From positions 7,160,001 through 7,224,000 of the forward strand of contig NC_135264.1 of the NCBI RefSeq assembly GCF_964204865.1: a stretch of DNA of 64,000 nucleotides, read 5' to 3'. Shown here piece after piece: positions 54,827 through 63,995 of this stretch. The stretch is from Styela clava (lineage: Eukaryota > Chordata > Ascidiacea > Stolidobranchia > Styelidae). The notes under the pieces are model-generated. The model had not been told where the DNA came from, ran no database searches, and saw only the letters and a list, made by a program, of their open reading frames with translations. A program made the translations under genes and the position numbers. Position 1 is the first letter of the stretch; each line of letters begins with the position of its first letter.

Positions 54827-54944
54827 GCCTACAACCATACCACGTTGAATGCACCCGATCTCGTTCGATCTCGGAAGTTAAGCAATGTCGGGCTCGGTTA
54901 GTACTTGCATGGGTGACCGGCTGGGAATACCGAGTGTCGTAGGC
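54827..54944 (+). rRNA. 5S rRNA II-142
   Basis: Consensus; the following spacer has a 4-bp AGAC duplication. Confidence 0.95.
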
Positions 54945-55030
54945 TTTTCGTCGCCGTTTCATTCGATTTTGCTTTGTTTTCCAACAACTGCGAAATACAA
55001 ATAGCCGAATAGACAGACTACTACTTTATC

Positions 55031-55148
55031 GCCTACAACCATACCACGTTGAATGCACCCGATCTCGTTCGATCTCGGAAGTTAAGCAATGTCGGGCTCG
55101 GTGAGTACTTGCATGGGTGACCGGCTGGGAATACCGAGTGTCGTAGGC
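55031..55148 (+). rRNA. 5S rRNA II-143
   Basis: T73G; TTTTGG. Confidence 0.92.
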
Positions 55149-55230
55149 TTTTGGTCGCCGTTTCATTCGATTTTGCTCTGTTTTCCAACAACTGCAAAAT
55201 ACAAATAGCCGAATAGACTACTACTTTATC

Positions 55231-55348
55231 GCCTACAACCATACCACGTTGAATGCACCCGTTATCGTTCGATCTCGGAAGTTAAGCAATGTCGGGCTCG
55301 GTTAGTACTTGCATGGGTGACCGGCTGGGAATACCGAGTGTCGTAGGC
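55231..55348 (+). rRNA. 5S rRNA II-144, GTTATCG
   Basis: Otherwise consensus. Confidence 0.92.
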
Positions 55349-55398
55349 TTTTCGTCGCCGTTTCATTCGATTTTGCTCTGTTTTCCAACAACTGCGAA

Positions 55399-55408
55399 AT
55401 ACAAATAG
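55399..55408 (+). promoter_or_regulatory. TATA-like upstream box of 5S (representative, gene II-145)
   Basis: ATACAAATAG at -32 to -23 from the 5S start, kept in nearly all units. Upstream of II-14, II-15, II-24, II-33 and II-185 it reads ATATAAATAG, a better TATA match. Its role is inferred from the -30 boxes of other animal 5S genes. Confidence 0.5.
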
Positions 55409-55479
55409 CCGAATAGACTACTACTTTATCGCCTACAACCATACCACGTTGAATGCACCCGATCTCGTTCGATCTCGGA

Positions 55480-55494
55480 AGTTAAGCAATGTCG
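55480..55494 (+). promoter_or_regulatory. 5S internal box A (representative)
   Basis: AGTTAAGCAATGTCG at gene positions 50-64, matching the known location of box A in the 5S internal control region bound by TFIIIA/TFIIIC. Confidence 0.8.
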
Positions 55495-55509
55495 GGCTCG
55501 GTTAGTACT

Positions 55510-55527
55510 TGCATGGGTGACCGGCTG
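55510..55527 (+). promoter_or_regulatory. 5S internal box C (representative)
   Basis: TGCATGGGTGACCGGCTG at positions 80-97, close to the vertebrate box C. Confidence 0.85.
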
Positions 55528-55548
55528 GGAATACCGAGTGTCGTAGGC

Positions 55549-55552
55549 TTTT
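55549..55552 (+). terminator. Pol III terminator (representative T4)
   Basis: TTTT directly after GTAGGC. Most copies have T4, some T5 or T8; II-14, II-24 and II-33 have TTTATG and II-77 and II-99 have CTCTTCG. Confidence 0.8.
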
Positions 55553-55630
55553 CGTCGCCGTTTCATTCGATTTTGCTCTGTTTTCCAACAACTGCGAAAT
55601 ACAAATAGCCGAATAGACTACTACTTTATC

Positions 55631-55748
55631 GCCTACAACCATACCGCGTTGAATGCACCCGATCTCTTTCGATCTCGGAAGTTAAGCAATGTCGGGCTCG
55701 GTTAGTACTTGCATGGGTGACCGGCTGGGAATACCGAGTGTCGTAGGC
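55631..55748 (+). rRNA. 5S rRNA II-146
   Basis: A16G, G37T; TTTTGG. Confidence 0.9.
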
Positions 55749-55830
55749 TTTTGGTCGCCGTTTCATTCGATTTTGCTCTGTTTTCCAACAACTGCAAAAT
55801 ACAAATAGCCGAATAGACTACTACTTTATC

Positions 55831-55948
55831 GCCTACAACCATACCACGTTGAATGCACCCGTTATCGTTCGATCTCGGAAGTTAAGCAATGTCGGGCTCG
55901 GTTAGTACTTGCATGGGTGACCGGCTGGGAATACCGAGTGTCGTAGGC
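55831..55948 (+). rRNA. 5S rRNA II-147, GTTATCG
   Basis: Otherwise consensus. Confidence 0.92.
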
Positions 55949-56030
55949 TTTTCGTCGCCGTTTCATTCGATTTTGCTCTGTTTTCCAACAACTGCGAAAT
56001 ACAAATAGCCGAATAGACTACTACTTTATC

Positions 56031-56148
56031 GCCTACAACCATACCACGTTGAATGCACCCGATCTCGTTCGATCCCGGAAGTTAAGCAATGTCGGGCTCG
56101 GTTAGTACTTGCATGGGTGACCGGCTGGGAATACCGAGTGTCGTAGGC
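56031..56148 (+). rRNA. 5S rRNA II-148
   Basis: T45C. Confidence 0.94.
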
Positions 56149-56230
56149 TTTTCGTCGCCGTTTCATTCGATTTTGCTCTGTTTTCCAACAACTGCGAAAT
56201 ACAAATAGCCGAATAGACTACTACTTTATC

Positions 56231-56347
56231 GCCTACAACCATACCACGTTGAATGCACCCGATCTCGTTCGATCTCGGAAGTTAAGCAATGTCGGGCTCG
56301 GTTAGTACTTGCATGGGGACCGGCTGGGAATACCGAGTGTCGTGGGC
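56231..56347 (+). rRNA. 5S rRNA II-149
   Basis: 1-nt loss in box C (CATGGGGACC); A115G; T5. Confidence 0.85.
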
Positions 56348-56429
56348 TTTTTGTCGCCGTTTCATTCGATTTTGCTCTGTTTTCCAACAACTGCGAAATA
56401 CAAATAGCCGAATAGACTACTACTTTATC

Positions 56430-56547
56430 GCTTACAACCATACCGCGTTGAATGCACCCGATCTCTTTCGATCTCGGAAGTTAAGCAATGTCGGGCTCGG
56501 TTAGTACTTGCATGGGTGACCGGCTGGGAATACCGAGTGTCGTAGGC
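56430..56547 (+). rRNA. 5S rRNA II-150
   Basis: 5' end GCTTAC; A16G, G37T. Confidence 0.88.
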
Positions 56548-56629
56548 TTTTCGTCGCCGTTTCATTCGATTTTGCTCTGTTTTCCAACAACTGCGAAATA
56601 CAAATAGCCGAATAGACTACTACTTTATC

Positions 56630-56747
56630 GCCTACAACCATACCACGTTGAATGCACCCGATCTCATTCGATCTCGGAAGTTAAGCAATGTCGGGCTCGG
56701 TTAGTACTTGCATGGGTGACCGGCTGGGAATACCGAGTGTCGTAGGC
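56630..56747 (+). rRNA. 5S rRNA II-151
   Basis: G37A-type change (CTCATTCG). Confidence 0.93.
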
Positions 56748-56829
56748 TTTTCGTCGCCGTTTCATTCGATTTTGCTCTGTTTTCCAACAACTGCGAAATA
56801 CAAATAGCCGAATAGACTAATACTTTATC

Positions 56830-56947
56830 GCCTACAACCATACCACGTTGAATGCACCCGTTATCGTTCGATCTCGGAAGTTAAGCAATGTCGGGCTCGG
56901 TTAGTACTTGCATGGGTGACCGGCTGGGAATACCGAGTGTCGTGGGC
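56830..56947 (+). rRNA. 5S rRNA II-152, GTTATCG
   Basis: A115G; T5. Confidence 0.9.
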
Positions 56948-57029
56948 TTTTTGTCGCCGTTTCATTCGATTTTGCTCTGTTTTCCAACAACTGCGAAATA
57001 CAAATAGCCGAATAGACTACTACTTTATC

Positions 57030-57147
57030 GCCTACAACCATACCGCGTTGAATGCACCCGATCTCTTTCGATCTCGGAAGTTAAGCAATGTCGGGCTCGG
57101 TTAGAACTTGCATGGGTGACCGGCTGGGAATACCGAGTGTCATAGGC
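57030..57147 (+). rRNA. 5S rRNA II-153
   Basis: A16G, G37T, T76A, G113A. Confidence 0.87.
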
Positions 57148-57229
57148 TTTTGGTCGCCGTTTCATTCGATTTTGCTCTGTTTTCCAACAACTGCAAAATA
57201 CAAATAGCCGAATAGACTACTACTTTATC

Positions 57230-57347
57230 GCCTACAACCATACCACGTTGAATGCACCCGATCTCTTTCGATCTCGGAAGTTAAGCAATGTCGGGCTCGG
57301 TTAGTACTTGCATGGGTGACCGGCTGGGAATACCGAGTGTCGTAGGC
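57230..57347 (+). rRNA. 5S rRNA II-154
   Basis: G37T; T5. First gene of HOR F. Confidence 0.93.
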
Positions 57348-57429
57348 TTTTTGTCGCCGTTTCATTCGATTTTGCTCTGTTTTCCAACAACTGCGAAATA
57401 CAAATAGCCGAATAGACTACTACTTTATC

Positions 57430-57547
57430 GCCTACAACCATACCACGTTGAATGCACCCGCTATCGTTCGATCTCGGAAGTTAAGCAATGTCGGGCTAGG
57501 TTAGTACTTGCGTGGGTGACCGGCTGGGAATACCGAGTGTCGTAGGC
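57430..57547 (+). rRNA. 5S rRNA II-155
   Basis: GCTATCG, C69A, A83G. Confidence 0.88.
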
Positions 57548-57629
57548 TTTTCGTCGCCGTTTCATTCGATTTTCCTCTGTTTTCCAACAACTGCGAAATA
57601 CAAATAGCCGAATAGACTACTACTTTATC

Positions 57630-57737
57630 GCCTACAACCATACCACGTTGAATGCACTCGATCTCGGAAGTTAAGCAATGTCGGGCTCGGTTAGTACTTG
57701 CATGGGTGACCGGCTGGGAATACCGAGTGTCGTAGGC
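57630..57737 (+). rRNA. 5S rRNA II-156, 10-nt deletion
   Basis: C29T; T5. Confidence 0.72.
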
Positions 57738-57819
57738 TTTTTGTCGCCGTTTCATTCGATTTTGCTCTGTTTTCCAACAACTGCGAAATACAAATAGCCG
57801 AATAGACTACTACTTTATC

Positions 57820-57937
57820 GCCTACAACCATACCACGTTGAATGCACCCGTTATCGTTCGATCTCGGAAGTTAAGCAATGTCAGGCTCGGTTAGTACTTG
57901 CATGGGTGACCGGCTGGGAATACCGAGTGTCGTAGGC
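57820..57937 (+). rRNA. 5S rRNA II-157, GTTATCG
   Basis: G64A. Confidence 0.9.
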
Positions 57938-58019
57938 TTTTCGTCGCCGTTTCGTTCGATTTTGCTCTGTTTTCCAACAACTGCGAAATACAAATAGCCT
58001 AATAGACTACTTCTTTATC

Positions 58020-58137
58020 GCCTACAACCATACCACGTTGAATGCACCCGATCTCGTTCGATCTCGGAAGTTAAGCAATGTCGGGCTCGGTTAGTACTTG
58101 CATGGGTGACCGGCTGGGAATACCGAGTGTCGTAGGC
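58020..58137 (+). rRNA. 5S rRNA II-158
   Basis: Consensus; upstream spacer AGCCTAATAG. Confidence 0.95.
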
Positions 58138-58219
58138 TTTTCGTCGCCGTTTCATTCGATTTTGCTCTGTTTTCCAACAACTGCGAAATACAAATAGCCG
58201 AATAGACTACTACTTTATC

Positions 58220-58337
58220 GCCTACAACCATACCACGTTGAATGCACCCGTTCTCGTTCGATCTCGAAAGTTAAGCAATGTCGGGCTCGGTTAGTACTTG
58301 CATGGGTGACCGGCTGGGAATACCGAGTGTCGTAGTC
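58220..58337 (+). rRNA. 5S rRNA II-159
   Basis: A32T, G48A; 3' end GTAGTC. Confidence 0.88.
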
Positions 58338-58419
58338 TTTTCGTCGCCGTTTCATTCGATTTTGCCCTGTTTTTCAACAACTGCGAAATACAAATAGACG
58401 AATAGACTAGTACTTTATC

Positions 58420-58537
58420 GCCTACAACCATACCACGTTGAATGCACCCGATCTCGTTCGATCTCGGAAGTTAAGCAATGTCGGGCTCGGTTAGTACTTG
58501 CATGGGTGACCGGCTGGGAATACCGAGTGTCGTAGGC
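58420..58537 (+). rRNA. 5S rRNA II-160
   Basis: Consensus. Confidence 0.95.
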
Positions 58538-58619
58538 TTTTCGTCGCCGTTTCGTTCGATTTTGCTCTGTTTTCCAACAACTGCGAAATACAAATAGCCG
58601 AATAGACTACTACTTTATC

Positions 58620-58736
58620 GCCTACAACCATACCACGTTGAATGCACCCGATCTCGTCGATCTCGGAAGTTAAGCAATGTCGGGTTCGGTTAGTACTTGC
58701 ATGGGTGACCGGCTGGGAATGCCGAGTGTCGTAAGC
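58620..58736 (+). rRNA. 5S rRNA II-161, 1-nt deletion class
   Basis: C67T, A103G; GTAAGC. Confidence 0.82.
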
Positions 58737-58818
58737 TTTTCGTCGTCGTTTCATTCGATTTTGCTGTGTTTTCTAACAACTGCGAAATACAAATAGCCGA
58801 ATAGACTACTACTTCATC

Positions 58819-58936
58819 GCCTACAACCATACCACGTTTAATGCTCCCGATCTTGTTCGATCTCGGAAGTTAAGCAATGTCGGGCTTGGTTAGTACTTGC
58901 ATGGGTGACCGGCTGGGAATACCGAGTGTCGTAGGC
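58819..58936 (+). rRNA. 5S rRNA II-162
   Basis: G21T, A27T, C36T, C69T. Confidence 0.88.
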
Positions 58937-59018
58937 TTTTCGTCGCCGTTTCATTCGATTTTGCTCTGTTTTCCAACAACTGCGAAATGCAAATAGCCGA
59001 ATAGACTACTACTTTATC

Positions 59019-59136
59019 GCCTACAACCATACCACGGTGAATGCACCCGATCTCGTTCGATTTCGGAAGTTAAGCAATGTCGGGCTCGGTTAGTACTTGC
59101 ATGGGTGACCGGCTGGGAATACCGAGTGTCGTAGGC
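59019..59136 (+). rRNA. 5S rRNA II-163
   Basis: T19G, C44T; upstream box ATGCAAATAG. Confidence 0.9.
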
Positions 59137-59218
59137 TTTTCGTCGCCGTTTCATTCGATTTTGCTCTGTTTTCCAACAACTGCGAAATACAAATAGCCGA
59201 ATAGACTACTACTTTATC

Positions 59219-59336
59219 GCCTACAACCATACCGCGTTGATTGCACCCGATCTCGTTCGATCTCGGAAGTTAAGCAATGTCGGGCTCGGTTAGTACTTGC
59301 ATGGGTGACCGGCTGGGAATACCGAGTGTCGTAGGC
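59219..59336 (+). rRNA. 5S rRNA II-164
   Basis: A16G, A23T. Confidence 0.92.
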
Positions 59337-59418
59337 TTTTCGTCGCCGTTTCATTCGATTTTGCTCTGTTTTCCAACAACTGCGAAATACAAATAGCCGA
59401 ATAGACTACTACTTTATC

Positions 59419-59536
59419 GCCTACAACCATACCACGTTGAATGCACCCGATCTCGTTCGATCTCGGAAGTTAAGCAATGTCGGGCTCGGTTAGTACTTGC
59501 ATGGGTGACCGGCTGGGAATACCGAGTGTCGTAGGC
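59419..59536 (+). rRNA. 5S rRNA II-165
   Basis: Consensus; T5, spacer GTCGGCG. Confidence 0.95.
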
Positions 59537-59618
59537 TTTTTGTCGGCGTTTCATTCGATTTTGCTCTGTTTTCCAACAACTGCGAAATACAAATAGCCGA
59601 ATAGACTACTACTTTATC

Positions 59619-59736
59619 GCCTACAACCATACCACGTTGAATGCACCCGATCTCTTTCGATCTCGGAAGTTAAGCAATGTCGGGCTCGGTTAGTACTTGC
59701 ATGGGTGACCGGCTGGGAATACCGAGTGTCGTAGGC
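59619..59736 (+). rRNA. 5S rRNA II-166
   Basis: G37T; T5. Confidence 0.93.
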
Positions 59737-59818
59737 TTTTTGTCGCCGTTTCATTCGATTTTGCTCTGTTTTCCAACAACTGCGAAATACAAATAGCCGA
59801 ATAGACTACTACTTTATC

Positions 59819-59936
59819 GCCTACAACCATACCACGTTGAATGCACCCGCTATCGTTCGATCTCGGAAGTTAAGCAATGTCGGGCTAGGTTAGTACTTGC
59901 GTGGGTGACCGGCTGGGAATACCGAGTGTCGTAGGC
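59819..59936 (+). rRNA. 5S rRNA II-167
   Basis: GCTATCG, C69A, A83G. Confidence 0.88.
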
Positions 59937-60018
59937 TTTTCGTCGCCGTTTCATTCGATTTTCCTCTGTTTTCCAACAACTGCGAAATACAAATAGCCGA
60001 ATAGACTACTACTTTATC

Positions 60019-60126
60019 GCCTACAACCATACCACGTTGAATGCACTCGATCTCGGAAGTTAAGCAATGTCGGGCTCGGTTAGTACTTGCATGGGTGACC
60101 GGCTGGGAATACCGAGTGTCGTAGGC
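60019..60126 (+). rRNA. 5S rRNA II-168, 10-nt deletion
   Basis: C29T; T5. Confidence 0.72.
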
Positions 60127-60208
60127 TTTTTGTCGCCGTTTCATTCGATTTTGCTCTGTTTTCCAACAACTGCGAAATACAAATAGCCGAATAGACTACT
60201 ACTTTATC

Positions 60209-60326
60209 GCCTACAACCATACCACGTTGAATGCACCCGTTATCGTTCGATCTCGGAAGTTAAGCAATGTCAGGCTCGGTTAGTACTTGCATGGGTGACC
60301 GGCTGGGAATACCGAGTGTCGTAGGC
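60209..60326 (+). rRNA. 5S rRNA II-169, GTTATCG
   Basis: G64A. Confidence 0.9.
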
Positions 60327-60408
60327 TTTTCGTCGCCGTTTCGTTCGATTTTGCTCTGTTTTCCAACAACTGCGAAATACAAATAGCCTAATAGACTACT
60401 TCTTTATC

Positions 60409-60526
60409 GCCTACAACCATACCACGTTGAATGCACCCGATCTCGTTCGATCTCGGAAGTTAAGCAATGTCGGGCTCGGTTAGTACTTGCATGGGTGACC
60501 GGCTGGGAATACCGAGTGTCGTAGGC
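60409..60526 (+). rRNA. 5S rRNA II-170
   Basis: Consensus. Confidence 0.95.
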
Positions 60527-60608
60527 TTTTCGTCGCCGTTTCATTCGATTTTGCTCTGTTTTCCAACAACTGCGAAATACAAATAGCCGAATAGACTACT
60601 ACTTTATC

Positions 60609-60726
60609 GCCTACAACCATACCACGTTGAATGCACCCGTTCTCGTTCGATCTCGAAAGTTAAGCAATGTCGGGCTCGGTTAGTACTTGCATGGGTGACC
60701 GGCTGGGAATACCGAGTGTCGTAGTC
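60609..60726 (+). rRNA. 5S rRNA II-171
   Basis: A32T, G48A; 3' end GTAGTC. Confidence 0.88.
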
Positions 60727-60808
60727 TTTTCGTCGCCGTTTCATTCGATTTTGCCCTGTTTTTCAACAACTGCGAAATACAAATAGACGAATAGACTAGT
60801 ACTTTATC

Positions 60809-60926
60809 GCCTACAACCATACCACGTTGAATGCACCCGATCTCGTTCGATCTCGGAAGTTAAGCAATGTCGGGCTCGGTTAGTACTTGCATGGGTGACC
60901 GGCTGGGAATACCGAGTGTCGTAGGC
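60809..60926 (+). rRNA. 5S rRNA II-172
   Basis: Consensus. Confidence 0.95.
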
Positions 60927-61008
60927 TTTTCGTCGCCGTTTCGTTCGATTTTGCTCTGTTTTCCAACAACTGCGAAATACAAATAGCCGAATAGACTACT
61001 ACTTTATC

Positions 61009-61125
61009 GCCTACAACCATACCACGTTGAATGCACCCGATCTCGTCGATCTCGGAAGTTAAGCAATGTCGGGTTCGGTTAGTACTTGCATGGGTGACCG
61101 GCTGGGAATGCCGAGTGTCGTAAGC
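61009..61125 (+). rRNA. 5S rRNA II-173, 1-nt deletion class
   Basis: Partner of II-161 at offset 2,389. Confidence 0.82.
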
Positions 61126-61207
61126 TTTTCGTCGTCGTTTCATTCGATTTTGCTGTGTTTTCTAACAACTGCGAAATACAAATAGCCGAATAGACTACTA
61201 CTTCATC

Positions 61208-61325
61208 GCCTACAACCATACCACGTTTAATGCTCCCGATCTTGTTCGATCTCGGAAGTTAAGCAATGTCGGGCTTGGTTAGTACTTGCATGGGTGACCG
61301 GCTGGGAATACCGAGTGTCGTAGGC
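61208..61325 (+). rRNA. 5S rRNA II-174
   Basis: G21T, A27T, C36T, C69T. Confidence 0.88.
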
Positions 61326-61407
61326 TTTTCGTCGCCGTTTCATTCGATTTTGCTCTGTTTTCCAACAACTGCGAAATGCAAATAGCCGAATAGACTACTA
61401 CTTTATC

Positions 61408-61525
61408 GCCTACAACCATACCACGGTGAATGCACCCGATCTCGTTCGATTTCGGAAGTTAAGCAATGTCGGGCTCGGTTAGTACTTGCATGGGTGACCG
61501 GCTGGGAATACCGAGTGTCGTAGGC
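61408..61525 (+). rRNA. 5S rRNA II-175
   Basis: T19G, C44T. Confidence 0.9.
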
Positions 61526-61607
61526 TTTTCGTCGCCGTTTCATTCGATTTTGCTCTGTTTTCCAACAACTGCGAAATACAAATAGCCGAATAGACTACTA
61601 CTTTATC

Positions 61608-61725
61608 GCCTACAACCATACCGCGTTGATTGCACCCGATCTCGTTCGATCTCGGAAGTTAAGCAATGTCGGGCTCGGTTAGTACTTGCATGGGTGACCG
61701 GCTGGGAATACCGAGTGTCGTAGGC
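61608..61725 (+). rRNA. 5S rRNA II-176
   Basis: A16G, A23T. Confidence 0.92.
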
Positions 61726-61807
61726 TTTTCGTCGCCGTTTCATTCGATTTTGCTCTGTTTTCCAACAACTGCGAAATACAAATAGCCGAATAGACTACTA
61801 CTTTATC

Positions 61808-61925
61808 GCCTACAACCATACCACGTTGAATGCACCCGATCTCGTTCGATCTCGGAAGTTAAGCAATGTCGGGCTCGGTTAGTACTTGCATGGGTGACCG
61901 GCTGGGAATACCGAGTGTCGTAGGC
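61808..61925 (+). rRNA. 5S rRNA II-177
   Basis: Consensus; T5, GTCGGCG spacer. Confidence 0.95.
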
Positions 61926-62007
61926 TTTTTGTCGGCGTTTCATTCGATTTTGCTCTGTTTTCCAACAACTGCGAAATACAAATAGCCGAATAGACTACTA
62001 CTTTATC

Positions 62008-62125
62008 GCCTACAACCATACCACGTTGAATGCACCCGATCTCGTTCGATCTCGGAAGTTAAGCAATGTCGGGCTCGGTTAGTACTTGCATGGGTGACCG
62101 GCTGGGAATACCGAGTGTCGTAGGC
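62008..62125 (+). rRNA. 5S rRNA II-178
   Basis: Consensus gene, but its spacer (TTTTCCTCTG) is that of the missing GCTATCG monomer: a crossover copy. Confidence 0.94.
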
Positions 62126-62207
62126 TTTTCGTCGCCGTTTCATTCGATTTTCCTCTGTTTTCCAACAACTGCGAAATACAAATAGCCGAATAGACTACTA
62201 CTTTATC

Positions 62208-62315
62208 GCCTACAACCATACCACGTTGAATGCACTCGATCTCGGAAGTTAAGCAATGTCGGGCTCGGTTAGTACTTGCATGGGTGACCGGCTGGGAATA
62301 CCGAGTGTCGTAGGC
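62208..62315 (+). rRNA. 5S rRNA II-179, 10-nt deletion
   Basis: C29T; T5. Confidence 0.72.
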
Positions 62316-62397
62316 TTTTTGTCGCCGTTTCATTCGATTTTGCTCTGTTTTCCAACAACTGCGAAATACAAATAGCCGAATAGACTACTACTTTATC

Positions 62398-62515
62398 GCC
62401 TACAACCATACCCCGTTGAATGCACCCGTTATCGTTCGATCTCGGAAGTTAAGCAATGTCAGGCTCGGTTAGTACTTGCATGGGTGACCGGCTGGGAATA
62501 CCGAGTGTCGTAGGC
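62398..62515 (+). rRNA. 5S rRNA II-180, GTTATCG
   Basis: A16C, G64A. Confidence 0.88.
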
Positions 62516-62597
62516 TTTTCGTCGCCGTTTCATTCGATTTTGCTCTGTTTTCCAACAACTGCGAAATACAAATAGCCTAATAGACTACTTCTTTATC

Positions 62598-62715
62598 GCC
62601 TACAACCATACCACGTTGAATGCACCCGATCTCGTTCGATCTCGGAAGTTAAGCAATGTCGGGCTCGGTTAGTACTTGCATGGGTGACCGGCTGGGAATA
62701 CCGAGTGTCGTAGGC
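62598..62715 (+). rRNA. 5S rRNA II-181
   Basis: Consensus. Confidence 0.95.
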
Positions 62716-62797
62716 TTTTCGTCGCCGTTTCATTCGATTTTGCTCTGTTTTCCAACAACTGCGAAATACAAATAGCCGAATAGACTAGTACTTTATC

Positions 62798-62915
62798 GCC
62801 TACAACCATACCACGTTGAATGCACCCGATCTCGTTCGATCTCGGAAGTTAAGCAATGTCGGGCTCGGTTAGTACTTGCATGGGTGACCGGCTGGGAATA
62901 CCGAGTGTCGTAGGC
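62798..62915 (+). rRNA. 5S rRNA II-182
   Basis: Consensus; upstream GACTAGTAC as in II-172. Confidence 0.95.
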
Positions 62916-62997
62916 TTTTCGTCGCCGTTTCATTCGATTTTGCTCTGTTTTCCAACAACTGCGAAATACAAATAGCCGAATAGACTACTACTTTATC

Positions 62998-63115
62998 GCC
63001 TACAACCATACCACGTTCAATGCACCCGATCTCGTTCGATCTCGGAAGTTAGGCAATGTCGGGCTCGGTTAGTACTTGCATAGGTGACCGGCTGGGAATA
63101 CCGAGTGTCGTAGGT
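62998..63115 (+). rRNA. 5S rRNA II-183
   Basis: G21C, A55G (box A), G85A (box C); last base C to T. Confidence 0.87.
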
Positions 63116-63197
63116 TTTTCGTCGCCGTTTCGTTCGATTTTGCTCTGTTTTCCAACAACTGCGAAATACAAATAGCCGAATAGACTACTACTTTATC

Positions 63198-63314
63198 GCC
63201 TACAACCATACCACGTTGAATGCACCCGATCTCGTCGATCTCGGAAGTTAAGCAATGTCGGGTTCGGTTAGTACTTGCATGGGTGACCGGCTGAGAATAC
63301 CGAGTGTCGTAAGC
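63198..63314 (+). rRNA. 5S rRNA II-184, 1-nt deletion class
   Basis: C67T, G98A; GTAAGC. Confidence 0.82.
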
Positions 63315-63396
63315 TTTTCGTCGTCGTTTCATTCGATTTTGCTGTGTTTTCTAACAACTGCGAAATATAAATAGCCGAATAGACTACTACTTCATC

Positions 63397-63514
63397 GCCT
63401 ACAACCATACCACGTTGAATGCTCCCGATCTTGTTCGATCTCGGAAGTTAAGCAATGTCGGGCTTGGTTAGAACTTGCATGGGTGACCGGCTGGGAATAC
63501 CGAGTGTCGTAGGC
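63397..63514 (+). rRNA. 5S rRNA II-185
   Basis: A27T, C36T, C69T, T76A; upstream TATAAATAG. Confidence 0.88.
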
Positions 63515-63596
63515 TTTTCGTCGCCGTTTCATTCGATTTTGCTCTGTTTTCCAACAACTGCGAAATACAAATAGCCGAATAGACTACTACTTTATC

Positions 63597-63714
63597 GCCT
63601 ACAACCATACCACGGTGAATGCCCCCGATCTCGTTCGATTTCGGAAGTTAAGCAATGTCGGGCTCGGTGAGTACTTGCATGGGTGACCGGCTGGGAATAC
63701 CGAGTGTCGTAGGC
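63597..63714 (+). rRNA. 5S rRNA II-186
   Basis: T19G, A27C, C44T, T73G. Confidence 0.88.
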
Positions 63715-63796
63715 TTTTCGTCGCCGTTTCATTCGATTTTGCTCTGTTTTCCAACAACTGCGAAATACAAATAGCCGAATAGACTACTACTTTATT

Positions 63797-63913
63797 GCCT
63801 ACAACCATACCACGTTGAATGCACCCGATCTCGTCGATCTCGGAAGTTAAGCAATGTCGGGTTTGGTTAGTACTTGCATGGGTGACCGGCTGGGAATACC
63901 GAGTGTCGTAAGC
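63797..63913 (+). rRNA. 5S rRNA II-187, 1-nt deletion class
   Basis: C67T and C69T together; GTAAGC. Confidence 0.82.
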
Positions 63914-63995
63914 TTTTCGTCGTCGTTTCATTCGATTTTGCTGTGTTTTCTAACAACTGCGAAATACAAATAGCCGAATAGACTACTACTTCATC

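Larger units (their letters stand above)
55431..55548 (+). rRNA. 5S rRNA II-145 (reference copy)
   Basis: Consensus 118-nt gene. Structural RNA of the large ribosomal subunit, transcribed by Pol III. Closing stem GCCTAC/GTAGGC. The repeated GATCTCG (31-37, 41-47) lies in the helix III/loop C region. Box A 50-64 and box C 80-97 match the animal internal control region. Terminator TTTT. Start and end were set by homology to animal 5S rRNA; the mature RNA may include one or two extra 3' U. Confidence 0.96.

Noticed and set aside
12577-63931. Minus-strand open frames starting MKRRRKAYDT or MYFAVV, and plus-strand frames within the arrays
   Set aside because: They are antisense or sense readings of the 5S unit. 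Their regular recurrence comes from the repeat length, not from protein coding.
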